From Lutjanus erythropterus (Eukaryota > Chordata > Actinopteri > Lutjaniformes > Lutjanidae): 64,000 bases of DNA. Positions 47,141-59,100 of this stretch are shown in pieces; position 1 is the stretch's first letter, and each line of letters starts with the position of its first letter. The notes below the pieces were generated by a model. The model made no database searches and had not been told where the DNA came from. It saw only the letters and a program-made list of their open reading frames with translations. A program made the position numbers and the translations under genes. The stretch covers positions 30,109,920 to 30,173,919 of the forward strand of contig CM034599.1 in NCBI GenBank assembly GCA_020091685.1. The letters are read 5' to 3'.

Positions 47141-47219
47141 TCTGACTTTGATGCAGTTTTTGGAAGTAGTAAATGGCAGCTGTTGTGAATGCCCTAGTCA
47201 CAATTTGTTTATTTTTTAA

Positions 47220-47320
47220 CTACAATCTTACCTTAAATTAACCAAGTGTTTAAGTTGCCTAACCATACCTTAACCATGCTTTATTTGCTTTTAACATGAT
47301 CTTTCCCTAACATGCACCAT
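47220..47320 (-). repeat. D dispersed repeat, inverted
   Basis: It reads TACAATCTTACCTTAAATTA, ACCAAGTGTTTAAGTTGCCT, AACCATACCTTAACCATGC and ACATGATCTTTCCCTAAC, the inverted D order with diverged bases. Confidence 0.7.
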
Positions 47321-48189
47321 TCCATAGTCTCCATGTCCAGATACTGTAGTTTGTATTGATGTCTAATACCAAAAAGATTTTTGCAGAATTGTCTGCCTCA
47401 TGCAGAGTACGTAGGCTGTGGGTGTAAGACAACCATTAGCCACCTTTTTCAGGCAGAATCTGCTATCTGCATTTGTAAAGTCCCTGTCATTATTTTTTCT
47501 TTTGCCAGAATTGAGCCATTTTTAATGCCAGGGCTTGTCTTTACCAGCAAGTAATTGTTCCACTAAAACAAATAATCCCCCAACACCATTTTGCGGGGGG
47601 CACCTTTCGCTACATCCTGGGCTTAGTGCTGCAACAATGCTAATTTTGATTGGATTAAAGACATACAGACCAGTCAGAGCACCTGCCCCCACAAAGTAGA
47701 GTGATTATGTGAGGAGCCAGAACTTTCTCCAGCCTATGAGACTACAGAATTACATGTATTTGGGTGTAGAATTTTCCATTTTAATTGACATCCCAACAGC
47801 CCAGAGACACTTATCTTCTACCCCTGTGAGTGAGTTGTAAACTCACAGATCACAGATACACCACAGAGTGTGTACTGACTGATTTATCACCCTTTAACTA
47901 TGTGCAAGCTGACCAAGATGAAACGTATCCTTGTTAGCTGGGCTGCCAACACAATCTGCAAAGAGAACAGACTGTTCTCTGGATTCAAACAACACAATGA
48001 CCATACTGGCCAAGCTTTTGATACTAGGTGTTATAGCTGTATAAATGAACCAGTAAATTAGAAGAAGGGGAGTCGAGCAGTCCAAAGAGAATTTTAGATA
48101 GACTTCCAAGACAGAAGAAAACTATTAGATAATTGATCTTGTTTGACAAATCAGCTTAATTTGATGAATTTCCTGTATCCATCGTTCCC
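47321..48189. other. Unassigned DNA, possible old repeat near 47580-47700
   Basis: The stretch TTTTGATTGGATTAAAGACA with CAGAGCACCTGCCCC loosely recalls a common fish repeat, but similarity is too weak to call. No gene-like frame was found. Confidence 0.45.
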
Positions 48190-48640
48190 ATCTGTTTGAC
48201 CCCTGGAAGAGTTTAACCGCTCATGCTTGAACCTGGGCCTACTGCTGTGCCGAGCTGGCTGAATGTGCCGTGTTACACATGGGGCTCATGATGGAGATCA
48301 AACAGGCTGAGCAATGACGGGACGCAGCCAAGGCGCTTCACCTGTGCCGGTAGCTGAACAACTGGCAGCACCGGGCCTGAAGATGCAAGAGCCCTGAGCC
48401 AGCCAGAAGAGGTCGCGGTAGGTGGCCTGACCTGAGCACACGAGAACACAAACGAGGACATCTGGCGGGGACAGATGCCGCCATTTGGAGAGCAATAGTG
48501 GATTTTAACTGTCCGTGTTATTAGGCTGGGTTGTCGAGGCAGCACTCAGAGTGGAGTCGTTGCTCAGGCAGCTACCGTGCTCAGACAATGCCCCAAAAGG
48601 CTGCTTTATTAAAACACGATCGACTTTAGTTTCTGTGTAG
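48190..48640. promoter_or_regulatory. GC-richer block with E-box inverted pair
   Basis: This is locally GC- and CpG-rich in AT-rich surroundings. It contains CACCTG at 48339-48344 and an inverted E-box pair CATCTG (48459-48464) and CAGATG (48472-48477) separated by GCGGGGA. Frames on the minus strand (65 and 90 codons) have no domain and overlap each other. A short exon cannot be excluded, but I favour regulatory or conserved DNA. Confidence 0.25.
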
Positions 48641-48854
48641 AAGAGGGAGACAAGTGCTGTGCTGTTCCTGTCAATGGTTTTCCTTTTCTTGTGCTTATTC
48701 AAGAGATTCTTTTCCCCCCAAACACTCAGAAATAAACATGCAAACAGATGCTACCATGCATATATTACACACAAAGGAGTGTTATTGTATCCAGCAGACC
48801 AGTTACTGATGTGTTCAGTATAAGGACTGGTTTAACAAAACTCCCTTTACATTC

Positions 48855-49330
48855 AAAATTATGGTTGCACTTCATTTTACAGTACACTAAGATATAACAA
48901 GACGTACTTTGTATGAAATTAGACTGTCAAACTAGAAGGAACATGTTCTTTATTAGACGGAATTAGACCATTTATTAGACCTTAATTAGAGTTTATTGCT
49001 GGGTAATTTGAGACACATCACAACAGAAGTTAATAAAATCTAATAAAAGTCAGTGATAAAGATATTGTTTAGTTTACAGTACAGTTCTGTTGTAATGTGT
49101 CTCTAATTGCCCTAAAAAAAAGTAATGCTCTAATAAAGAACATGTCATTTCTAGTTTTTGTCTAATTTAATAGAAACTATGGTTTGTTACATCTTCAGAT
49201 GAATAGTGTCTAATTTGGGTGTAGCTGTGTTTGTTTACTGTTTGACATATTTCTATTTTTTTGTCCAATTGAATACAAGTCCTCTTACGTCTTATTAGTG
49301 TACTGTCAGATGAAGTGCAACCGAAATTAT
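48855..49330. mobile_element. 460-bp fold-back MITE with 8-bp target duplication
   Basis: The element at 48863-49322 starts GGTTGCACTTCATTTTACAG and ends with the inverted form, CTGTCAGATGAAGTGCAACC. The inverted match continues inward: GAACATGTTCTTTATTAGA against TCTAATAAAGAACATG, and GAGACACATCACAACAG against CTGTTGTAATGTGTCTC. The flanks are AAAATTAT (48855-48862) and GAAATTAT (49323-49330), 7 of 8 identical. An 8-bp duplication fits hAT, P or Merlin type elements; the termini are not the usual hAT CAG. There is no coding capacity, and arms this well matched suggest a moderately young copy. Confidence 0.85.
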
Positions 49331-50275
49331 TACATTACATGAGCTGGTATTATTTTACAACATGTAACTGAGATGAAGAAAGGATAAATAAATAAAATAA
49401 AACCTCTGTACTGTTTGATGAGCTGCACATACTGCAGTATCACTATTCACAGTCAGACTGAGGATGCTGTAAAACTGGGTCTCTCACATCAGAGTGTGTG
49501 AGATGTCAGTGATGTATATTATTATCAGTTCTCCTGGGCTGTTTGACTGCTACTTTCTTCTGATTCTGGCATTGTACCTGTAGGAATACAATATTTTCTT
49601 TTTCTCCAATAACCCTTCAAATCAGAGCACTTCTGCAGCTCACTCCATCAGAGCACCAAACAGGCCGAGCGAATGTTTCTCCTCCTGTCGTTGATTTAAC
49701 TGTCATATCACATCTGCATCAGCAGCAGTGGTGCTGAATCCTGTGTTGAAACCCCTCATTAGTGTTTCAGTGCGCTCTGATTGCTGATTGACCAAATTGA
49801 GATTGCAGGCATCAAAGCTATTTCCACTTCCTAGTCACATCCTGCCCCATATTCTCTTCTTTATCCTGTCCTGTCTCTCAAGCTTAAAGGGTTTCTCAGG
49901 GTTTGGTTGAGGTCAGCCCTGATTGTTCTTTATTCAGGTCTGCTTTCTCCATCTCTGCCTCCAGAGTTTGCTCTCTTTTTTCTGAACTTTAAACAACAGT
50001 TAAAGATCAGATTGAATGCTGAAGCAGCCAAAAAGCCACACTTTTCTTTAAAGCAATTTGTAATCAAATGAAAAGCTTACACATAGATTCAGAAAAGCAC
50101 ACAATAGACTGAAAAGACAAGAGGATTAAATTTATATTATGTTGTTATAACCCTGAGTATGTTCACAAAAAATAACATTTTACTGAAAATTAAAGCTGGG
50201 GTCAGAAGTTTATTTTTGGCGTCTTTGAGGAAAAAGGTCCATAACAGTTTTGCCTATTTTAAACCACCACCACCT
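49331..50275. other. Unassigned DNA
   Basis: No repeat or gene-like frame was recognised. Confidence 0.5.
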
Positions 50276-50400
50276 AGTCTGTGAAGATTCTCAGTCATCC
50301 AGGTCATGGTATTTATAGCAAGGGTTATCGTAGGCAACTGGACTTGATAGAGTTCTTGAAGACGTTTCGCCTCTCATCCAAGAAGCTTCTTCACTTCTGC
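50276..50400 (-). repeat. G dispersed repeat, copy 2
   Basis: On the minus strand it reads GAAGCTTCTTGGATGAGAGG, CGAAACGTCTTCAAGAACTC, AAGTCCAGTTGCCTACGATA, ATGACCTGGATGACTGAGAA and TCTTCACAGACT. It matches 17920-18042 block by block and is less damaged at the head. Confidence 0.8.
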
Positions 50401-51539
50401 CACCTTAAAAGCGCAGAAAGTGATTCTGTTGAAAGATAGTTGATTGTTGGGTTTCATTCTCTTGGCCTCTTGGCTGTGTTTCCAGGCTTTAGAAAATCTA
50501 GCCTGTGATGGGAGATTTTGCCCAATCACAGGTTGGTAGGATGGTTGATTGTTGAGTCACATTCCCACAAGAGAAGTATTTGACAACGCTGGAATGAGAC
50601 TAAACAAGCAACTATCTTCAATCCAAAGTGTAACCAGTAAACCAGTCCGATCACTTGTGGCTGTTGGTACCAAAAGAAATGCATCGTAAACATAATACTA
50701 TTGTTTTAGGAATGCTGTATGCTAGAGACTTATCTGCCTTCATGTTCGTAGCGGCACCATTCAAACAAGCTATCAGAGGCTTTGTAACCCATCCTTGAAC
50801 TGCAGCGTCTCTTTTGAGAATCTGTGTAATAAATGCATAATGATAATAGAGGCATAGTGGATAGCCATCCACTAGTATTCCCATGATGCCTTCGGTTTAG
50901 TTTGAATGTGATTTGGCCCTCTGTCTCATAGCAGGCAGGAATTGGCTTTAGACACAACTTGGACAAGTAACTTTTTGGATAAAAACAGGAGTTGATTTAA
51001 AGAAATTTGAATCATTTTAAATTTGTGATGGTTAGAATGTTCATTTTTTCCCCTGATTGTCAAGACTTGGAAGAACAGTTTTCTGAATTGCTTTTTCTTC
51101 TGTCTAGATGGTCATGGCTGCGTATTCACTCATGTAACATAACTGCAGTATACAAATTATGATAGCCCTGAAAAAAAAGGTTTAACAAGCATTATTATGC
51201 AAGAAAACTCAGCAATCAAGTAAAAAACAGAGAAAAAGGGGCTTAGATCTCCCAGGGTTCTAAGAGGTAGTTTCCCTTTGGCTTTTGTCCTTCTGATATT
51301 ATTTAAAATAAAAAGATACTGTACTTTTCTGATGCTATCAGAATCATATTTGCCACCCTTGTGAATATATATTACAATCTACCTGCTGTTTACAGCCATT
51401 AACCAGCAATCAGTTGTATTTTTCATTCACAGCATAGCTCCATTTAATTTCTCTGAACTCATTTTCAGCTCTGAATATATTTTATGCAATGAAACATGTA
51501 TAAGTGAAGAGATGATCTCAGTGGTTATTCCTTTTCATT
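50401..51539. other. Unassigned DNA, possibly repeat-derived at its start
   Basis: The stretch 50404-50640 adjoins repeat G and contains GATAGTTGATTGTTGG and GATGGTTGATTGTTGAG, a 100-bp-spaced near-duplicate, suggesting an old repeat unit. The rest is AT-rich with no gene. Confidence 0.45.
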
Positions 51540-51990
51540 TCTTCTTCATGTCTTTTTCTTTTTCCTGATGTGGATTTCAAGTCACAATTTTTCACTCTTG
51601 ATAAAACTACTGAGTCGCTTCCTGTGTTTTGGCATTAAGTTTTAATGACATGCAGCATTCATTGGCAGAGATGAGAGGGCGGTTGGTTTGAAAGGCTCTC
51701 TGAAGTGTAACGCTGCACCCAAATGGCTCATTGGGCTTTCATGCCAATTTGGTATGATCTCTGCCATCTCAAAATGTAAATAAAAAAGCTTATGCAAATG
51801 GGAAGGATTTTATATTTCTGCAAGGATTTAAATGTTTGTTTACTGATACGACTCCCTGGGAGGATATGTGTGTGTTTTATATGAAGCTGTTGGGAAAACA
51901 TACTGTGTGAATATGCAAATAATATTGGATTATTTTTGTATTTGATGACAGGTTTCAGTTGCTTTTTGGACATAATATGTGTTAAAGAAA
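51540..51990. promoter_or_regulatory. Candidate conserved non-coding element with two octamers
   Basis: Octamer ATGCAAAT occurs at 51792-51799 and 51913-51920. Also present are AAGTTTTAATGACATGCAGC (homeodomain-like) and an inverted pair GGCAGAGATGA / GATCTCTGCC (51665 and 51757 regions). No repeat family is recognised. The texture resembles POU-homeodomain bound enhancers, but this is inference from words alone. Confidence 0.3.
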
Positions 51991-53531
51991 TGGGAAATTC
52001 AGCAGCAGAAACAGATATTATATAATATATGAAATCTTTCCATTCTTTTTAAGATAATGTAATCTTGAATGTGACTAAATTATAAAATGTAGGCCACCAC
52101 AACAGCACAAACAACATGAAAAACATCACTCTGACTTCAAGGGCAGATGCCAAACAACACTGTTTTCAAAAACTAACAGCACATCAGAAGATAGTCAAAA
52201 GTATGTAGACGCTTTTAGCACCAAAAACATAATTATGTCACGGTGTTAGTATAGTAAGTGACATGACCAAGCAAAAATGTCATCTTGCTGTGTTGTTAGG
52301 TGCCAGAATCTAAGTAGTGATAGGTCAAAATTCAAGTTATTTCTCATGCTAGCTGCCACTGCCAGTAAAGCAAAAACGAAACAAAGACAACTATGGTTAA
52401 ACACAATAAGACGAAAGTTGGAAGATGTGTGCAAGCTAAAATATTCTCACTGTTATTTTTCTTATTAAACAGAAAAATACGACCGATCATCTTCTGAATT
52501 CAAGTTTCCCTCTTTTACTGAAGGAGATGAGCTTTAATTGCCCCATAAAACACATTTCATTTGGACTCGACAGACGGGAACAAAATAAAACTCAAACCCA
52601 AACCGTGCTTTAATAATCACCAGCTCTGGTTTAGATGAAATAGATCCTTAATTCACCACGCTAAATGTGAAAATATTCTGGCCCTACAGGCTGTTTTCCT
52701 CTCACTGTTCTTCTGCCTCTGTGGGTGCGTACTGTCACTGAGTGCGAAGCAAAATAAAATCACAAAAATCACCCCCCAAAAACAACTAGTAATGGACGAT
52801 CGCCGATATATTCTTCTAATGGTCCAACCCTGTTGCAGTTGTAGAAACATTGTCCATCCATGAGTGTGTATGGGTTGGCCAGTCTGGTACCACTGGTTAA
52901 TGTTGTCCTAGAGAGTGAGTAACCATACATATTCAGAAGAGTGAGCATTTATTCCGCCATAGCTAAGAAACAAGCCAAAAAAACAACCCAAAACTTGCTA
53001 GCTAGGGTTAGCCGATGTGTTTAGGGAATTGTTTTGCCTCGACCCACAAAAATGTCATATTTACCAACAGAAAGGGGGTCTATACTGTATTTGGTTTAAT
53101 ACGGGAAATCTGCCTTTAAAATCAAACTTATCAGTCGTGATCAACATTTCAAAAACACAAATATTCATATTATCAGAAAATGACGTGACTGAAAAGCCAC
53201 GTCGAACTAGATTGTGTAAATTCACTGCTGTTGTGCAGTTGTGTGTTATCAGTAAAGAAGCCACTGCATCCATCACGGTGACCCAGGCATTCAATCTCTC
53301 TGTCTCGTTAAAATGTCCTTGAGGGTCCGATCATGAATGAGATAGTATGTTTACCCTCTAGATAACAACACCACCCTTCATATATCCTACCAAAGACATG
53401 CATTCACTCTGATGTTAGAGGACAGGCTCAACGTGGCACATTGACTGTGTCACCTCCTGCAGCTCACTCAGTTTGTGAAGCTGCTCAACTACTGTGGCAC
53501 TCCACACTAGCTCAGGCATTACTCAGGGTAG
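51991..53531. other. Unassigned DNA
   Basis: A 101-codon plus frame (53017-53322) and a 77-codon minus frame overlap with no domain. No repeat was recognised. Confidence 0.5.
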
Positions 53532-53603
53532 CACACACACACACACACACACACATGCATGCATACACACACATGCAGTCATATGCACATGCATGTACAC
53601 ATA
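53532..53603. repeat. (CA)n microsatellite with ATGCATGC interruptions
   Basis: Perfect CA units run from 53532 to 53555. They are followed by TGCATGCATACACACACATG and related words to about 53603. The alternating purine-pyrimidine run could form Z-DNA in principle. Confidence 0.9.
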
Positions 53604-55532
53604 TGGACACTTTGGATCCTGCTGATGGTCTAGGACAAGGATCACTAGTCACCGCAAAATGTTTTGTGAGGGAATCATCCCATTAAAACACTTTAATTAC
53701 ATTTGGCTGAGTGCACTCCACTGGCAGAGTAGAGCGATACATGGGATGAAATGATGATGGCATCGTTCAAGCTAGTGGCCACTCAGATCTGTGTGAGTCC
53801 CCCAACAAAATGAAAATAAAATACAGTATTAAACCGTGAAAATAAAATAACTCGTATAGAGATCAAACAATAATAATGAATTAATAAATATGATGCATAT
53901 AAAAGACTGAATGTGTTGTTTAAGGTTTGCATTAAACTAAAACCAAACCATGACAAAAATCATACCATATCCTAGTCCATGAATTCTGGACAGGGGGACA
54001 ACACTGACTAAATTTGGCTCCCTAATCGACACAAACTCCAGCGGCACCACCACATTTAGCTCTAATACCAATGTGGGCAATTTTAAATAAGCCATCAGTC
54101 TCGTAGTGACACAGATGGAGTCTGTGACTGTAATATTCCTCCATTTCCATCCATTTCCTCAAAGTATCCCTCCAGTCATGTTTTAAACAATATAAAAGGC
54201 TCTGCAAGAAGTTATAAATTGTGTCTGATATGTTTTTTTTTCCCAAAGTAATTTCAAATACCTTACATATAGCTCTACGCCTTGGCTTCATTTAGTATTC
54301 AAGGAGTAATGACTATGCAAACAGTTCCCAATCAGTTTAGTCAGGACTGTATTATTAGTCTCATCATGATAGTATATTTGACTTTTTAACCACAGATAAG
54401 TTTGTCAGGGCATTAAATTACACTTTTTTATGAAATCATGACATGAATTTACACAAATCTGCAGTTTGTTTTGGTGAAAAGGATGATAACTATTAGCAAG
54501 TCATTATGAAAACATTAAAACAAACTTTAACATGTTACAGTATTTGTCCCACAAGAGTTTTAGCAAAGGGTTGAATATATCAAATACCGTATTACTGGTT
54601 CTGTTGTGTTTCAGATCCCAAAATATGATTTAGCAATCAGAGGACAATCCCAAATGTAAATGATGCAAGGCCAAAGTATTGTTACAGAATATATGCAGCA
54701 AAATTGCTTTAGGCTACAAAGCACCCGATATCACTGCACAGCCAAATATCCAAACACACCATTGGTACCTTCAGGGATTTTGTTTGTATTATTTGATTCT
54801 AATTGGGTCCACAGAGGGGTCTGCAAAACATGCATATTTGAACTACCAGACAAAGAGGTTAATTTAAATATGGTGGCTGGGTTTCACAAGCCTACAGGAT
54901 CAACAAAAGATAAGAGCTGCTGTAATTTATTCAAAACCTAGTTACAGTTATTCCAAAGTTCAAAACTTCATTTAAAACTCAGTGGTGGGAGGGCGATAGA
55001 CTGGTATCTGTGGCCTTCAAAGCACTTTTCTCCTCAGAGCGACAGAAAGACAGTGAGGTGCAATCAATGTAAGCAATCAGATTTTTCAGATAACTTTCAA
55101 GAAACAAGACCTTTAGCTTAGAAATGGTCTGTGGGATCCATAATAATGCGGCCACCACCCACCACAACACACAGTCAAATCCAAAGTTGAAGCCAACATT
55201 ACTGCAAACCATATGAAATATATTGGTTTTAGCTGGCAAATATTAACAGACGTTTGCTTGTTTGGTAATGTGGATGAATTGGTAGCTGACTAACATAGCA
55301 AATAATGTCTTGAGTGGATAACATTAGCTTAATTCACTCCTGGGAATGATCTGGCTGGGTTGCCGTTTGTAGGTTGCCTTGATGGCCAACACTGGATCCA
55401 TGCAATGTGGCTGGGTTGCAGCTGGCTGGCTAACCTGAGCTTGCTTGCTAACTAATCTTATCTCTAACATCTGACTGGATATGTTAGTTGTGAAGGCTGA
55501 CAACTTACCTCCCCACCTATGATGTGTTAAGT
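53604..55532. other. Unassigned DNA
   Basis: The frames of 60-93 codons overlap without domains. A T9 run is near 54233-54241. No repeat family was recognised. Confidence 0.5.
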
Positions 55533-55920
55533 GTGTGTCAGAATCAAAGGTGGAGTACCCAAAAATGCAGACCACAAAGATAATCCAGTTCAAATGTATT
55601 TAATAACGTAAACAAATGAACAAAAGCTTATGAAAACGCAGTCCAAGAAAACAAGAGTCAGGTCCAACAAGAAGACATACCAGGAGAGGGCAGGAAGACA
55701 CACAAAGGCAATGACGAACTGACAAAGAAAGAGCGAAACGTAGGGACTAAAGAGACAAAGAACTAATAAGACACAGGTGGACAGACAGATGAAACCATTG
55801 GGAATCAAAAAGAGCGAGAAAAGAACAAAGACAGGAAGTAAAGACAAGACACATGAGGAAGGACCAGGACTACAAAATAAAACAGGAAATAACTAAGAAA
55901 ACCCCAAACCATGACATGAT
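55533..55920 (-). repeat. Dispersed repeat with TGTCA termini
   Basis: On the minus strand it begins TGTCATGGTTTGGGGTTTTC, continues with TTTCCTGTTTTATTTTG, CTTCCTGTCTTTGTTC, GTCTGTCCACCTGTGTCTTA, TTCGTCATTGCC and TTAAATACATTTGAACTGG, and ends near TTTGATTCTGACA. The strongly biased strand (C/T-rich one way) makes a hydrophobic 85-codon minus frame that I discount. I recall this as a common fish repeat of uncertain class. The end word TGTCA is inverted at the other end, so it may be a terminal-inverted-repeat element. Confidence 0.65.
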
Positions 55921-57261
55921 GCTGATTTTAGGCAGCAATAAATGGTGTAATTGATGCTATGGCATGCAAACACAAGCAACAGGATGCTGACTTCATTTCA
56001 TTTAACTGCCTTTAGTGTCATTAAAAATATAGGTTATCTTAAAGTTCCATACAGACCCTGTAAAAGCCATTTTGTTTCAGTGTTTTGAACCCACTTCATC
56101 TCCTCTTACCATCTGAAAAAGAAAATATCCTGAAGAAGCACCAAAGTAAAATGGTCTGACTGTACAAAGTGAAATGTGAGTTGACAGCGTGCAGTGTGAA
56201 ATGCTGACCTAAAGAAGTGCACCTTGTTCGGGTCTCTAAGGACTATTTGGCCTCACTTTGAAGCTTACACTGTGTGCTCAAAGCTTTAAGCATTACCTAC
56301 TGTACTGGGTAGTTTAGACCATATATCTGCTCAGGGCTTTGAGCGAGTCGTTAAAAAGGTGACTCTCACAGGCACTAAACTCTTGCGTTCCTTTCTGACA
56401 CAGACTGGAGGCTCGTTGGAGCTCAGCTCATGTATCTTTCATAGATTCTGCTGCATAGCTCTTGTCACCTCCATCAAACAGTCACATCACTAAGGGACAA
56501 AGACCTCATCTCCAGATGTCTCATCTATCTTACTCTGTCATGAAGCAGGAACCATTTTAACCTCTTCTCTTCCATATTATATAATTATTATACTTTTTTT
56601 TTTTTTATCATATTCTTGTTTAACAGGAGCAAAGAAGCTTAATGACTACCAAAATCTAAAAAAACACTACTAAGGATAAAAGGTAAAGTGCCCAAGTTAT
56701 CCCACTTTTTATGGAATGATGTAAAGCTAATGCAATGCAGCAATTATTTTTTTTCCCTTAACATTGAGAACGCTCATTAAGGAAACTGTTCTGATCAAGT
56801 TGAAACAGTTAATAGGTAATTTCAGGCCATTGTACTCTTCTAATCTCTTCTTTCCTTTAATTTTCTCGCCAATTATTTGGATCCTTTTCTGCATTTTTAA
56901 TAAATCTCCTCATTAAGCTTTCACCTTCTGTTGCCACAGTCATGAGGCTCAGCCCTGAACCACACATGGAAAAAGCTGTGAAAAAGCTATGAATGATAAT
57001 TTCAGTCAAGACAAAAAAATAGGTACTACAGTATAATATCATCCCTCACTGCTGGTGTTTGTTACATACAAACTAAAAATCTGTCAGTGTCAGCATCATT
57101 TTGCCTGCGAAGATGTTACAATTTCATCCTGTTAGTGTCTTTGTAATTAGGTGTTTATTTAAAATGTTTAACTCCTGACACTACCATTACTATGGTCATT
57201 ATTATGTTTAGTTTTTTAAAAATTATTTTCACTTTTCAGTCACAGTGACAAAACACACACT
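55921..57261. other. Unassigned DNA
   Basis: A T13 run is near 56594-56606. No gene-like frame or repeat was recognised. Confidence 0.5.
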
Positions 57262-57330
57262 TTGGTAGGTTAAGAAATAAGAAGTACTTGCGTAAGTTTA
57301 GGAAAAGATCATGGTTTGTGGTTAAAATCG
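57262..57330 (+). repeat. D dispersed repeat copy
   Basis: It reads GGTAGGTTAAGAAATAAGAA, GTACTTGCGTAAGTTTAGG and AAAAGATCATGGTTTGTGGT, collinear with 30626-30700. Confidence 0.7.
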
Positions 57331-57379
57331 ACCCTTTCACCTTAGAAAGCCTTTGTCGAGGCAATGAGTACTAGCCAAT

Positions 57380-58110
57380 CACAGTACAGGAACTGTAGCC
57401 AATCCCACCTCATTAAGGCAGGACTAGTACAAATCTCACAAATCTAGACACGACCATTTTGACCACTTGGAGGCAGCAGAACAAGCTGTAAACACAACAC
57501 TGACATCAACACCTTATAAAGTTCACATTGTGTTGTGCTAGAAGGTCAAATCAACATTAGTATTAGAAATGGTGCTTTTGGGCACCTGAAGAAAGACCAA
57601 TATTTACTGGCTTTTAGCTCTGTTTTGATCTCCACCACCTCCTGAGGGGAAAAATAAAATCTGGGGCTATGCACTACATGCCTAATATGTGTACTATCAT
57701 TCAACATACTGTTATGTACATAAACAATAGTATGTTTTTTTTTCGTATCATGTCACTTCCTGAGAGCCTCTTTGATGGTTGTGGATGCGTAACCGTGGTA
57801 ACCTGTGCCTGTACTTGCATATTGTAATATTTCCCCCCAAAATAGTACGGACCTCGCATACTGTAGGTTGCATACTAAGGTTTTGGACATACTAAAAAAT
57901 CTCACATACTGTTTTTGCTAAATGGTATGTTAGTTTCAGATGCAGCATAGCTCTTTAGCTGCTAAAAGCTCCATTCTGTTTACAAGCTAGTTGCTAACTG
58001 TGTCTATCTACTGTTTGGGGTTTTTGGGCTACCAAACAGTGCGTTCTTAAGCTAAAAACAGCTGCAACTTTGATTTTATTTCCAATGTAAAATCATTACA
58101 CCTGAATTGT
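57380..58110 (+). repeat. H dispersed repeat, interrupted by a MITE
   Basis: The blocks are TTTTGACCACTTGGAGGCAG, CAGAACAAGCTGTAAACACA, TTTTAGCTCTGTTTTGATCT and CCACCACCTCCTGAGGGG. After a gap at 57665-57950 come CTCTTTAGCTGCTAAAAGCT, CCATTCTGTTTACAAGCTAG, TTGCTAACTGTGTCTATCTA and GATTTTATTTCCAATGTAAA. I recall these as one continuous family in percomorph fish (ATCTGGCTCTTTAGCTG across the break), which is what identifies the middle piece as an insertion. Confidence 0.6.
57665..57950. mobile_element. ~285-bp MITE-like insert within repeat H
   Basis: It starts GGCTATGCACTACATGCCTA and ends AGTTTCAGATGCAGCATAG. In reverse complement the end gives CTATGCTGCATCTGAAACTA, so the termini share CTATGC and a weaker inward similarity. 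The interior repeats TACTAT/CATACT words (AACATACTGTTATG, CGCATACTGTAGG, TCACATACTG), a feature I recall from a fish non-autonomous DNA element. Target duplication could not be fixed because the junction bases repeat. Confidence 0.55.
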
Positions 58111-59100
58111 TAAACATAAGAAAAATAATAACAACCAATGCCCAGCTTGGCTAGTCATTCGTAGCCCTTTCTGAATGCATTTCCTGTGAGCAGATCCACC
58201 TACTTACACAGTGTGAAATAATGATTTATCTAGGGGTCATCAGGCAGAGCTTGCAGTATAAATGGCCTTGCTCACATGCACCTCCCTGAAAAGGTTGCAT
58301 AAAACACTGCTTAAAGTCTCCTGACTTTGAGCACAGATTCTCTCCACAATTCCCCTTACGATGTCCTTGTGATATCTATTTTAACTGAATTAGGCATTAG
58401 GCTTTTGTTCACATGTTCTGTTCTTGCTCTGAAATATTTCTGGTGCTCAATACATATGTAAAAATGTATGAAGCTGACCTCAATAATACATGATCAGAGT
58501 TAGTGTGATGCTTTCAGAAACCTTTTAGTGGTAATTTCTGTCCCACTTGAATGTTTTACAGGTATGATAACGGAACCCAAAATAACATTTGCATCAATTT
58601 CATTAGAGAAGTGAACAGTGCACACAAGACTGGCCCAGTTCTGCCAAAGAGTCCCCAAAGACTACACAAACAAGATAACAAGAGAGATATCACAGGGCAT
58701 TTGAAACTCATTTGCCCTCAATACTCATTGTGACAAACACAGCGCCATGCAGACGAATTTAGTCCATATGATAAGTGAGACTATATATAGCTCAAACATT
58801 GGGTGGTGCTGTAATGTTCCAGTTATAAAACGTTCTGGTTGAGGCATGATCAGATTATCTCCACAGTTTTTACAAATGGGGTAAAAAGTCAAAATCATGT
58901 CAAATTGTTGAGCAGACATGGCGGGCAGATTTATCCCATGGAGCAGAGATCATTACTTTACCAGCTGTATGCTCATTGTGACTGTCAGAAAAGACAATCT
59001 GAATCAAACAAATTCAATTTGTTTTTATAACTGTCCACAGGGGGCTGTCCATCATGGAAAAATGACATCAATGGATAAAAATTTTATGAAGGAATTTTCC
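58111..59100. other. Unassigned DNA
   Basis: Overlapping frames of about 60-105 codons (58551-59235) have no recognisable features, and no repeat was recognised. Confidence 0.5.

Noticed and set aside
55590-55847. Hydrophobic 85-codon minus frame resembling a membrane protein
   Set aside because: It lies inside a C/T-biased dispersed repeat, which gives Leu/Phe/Ser/Cys-rich translation by composition alone.
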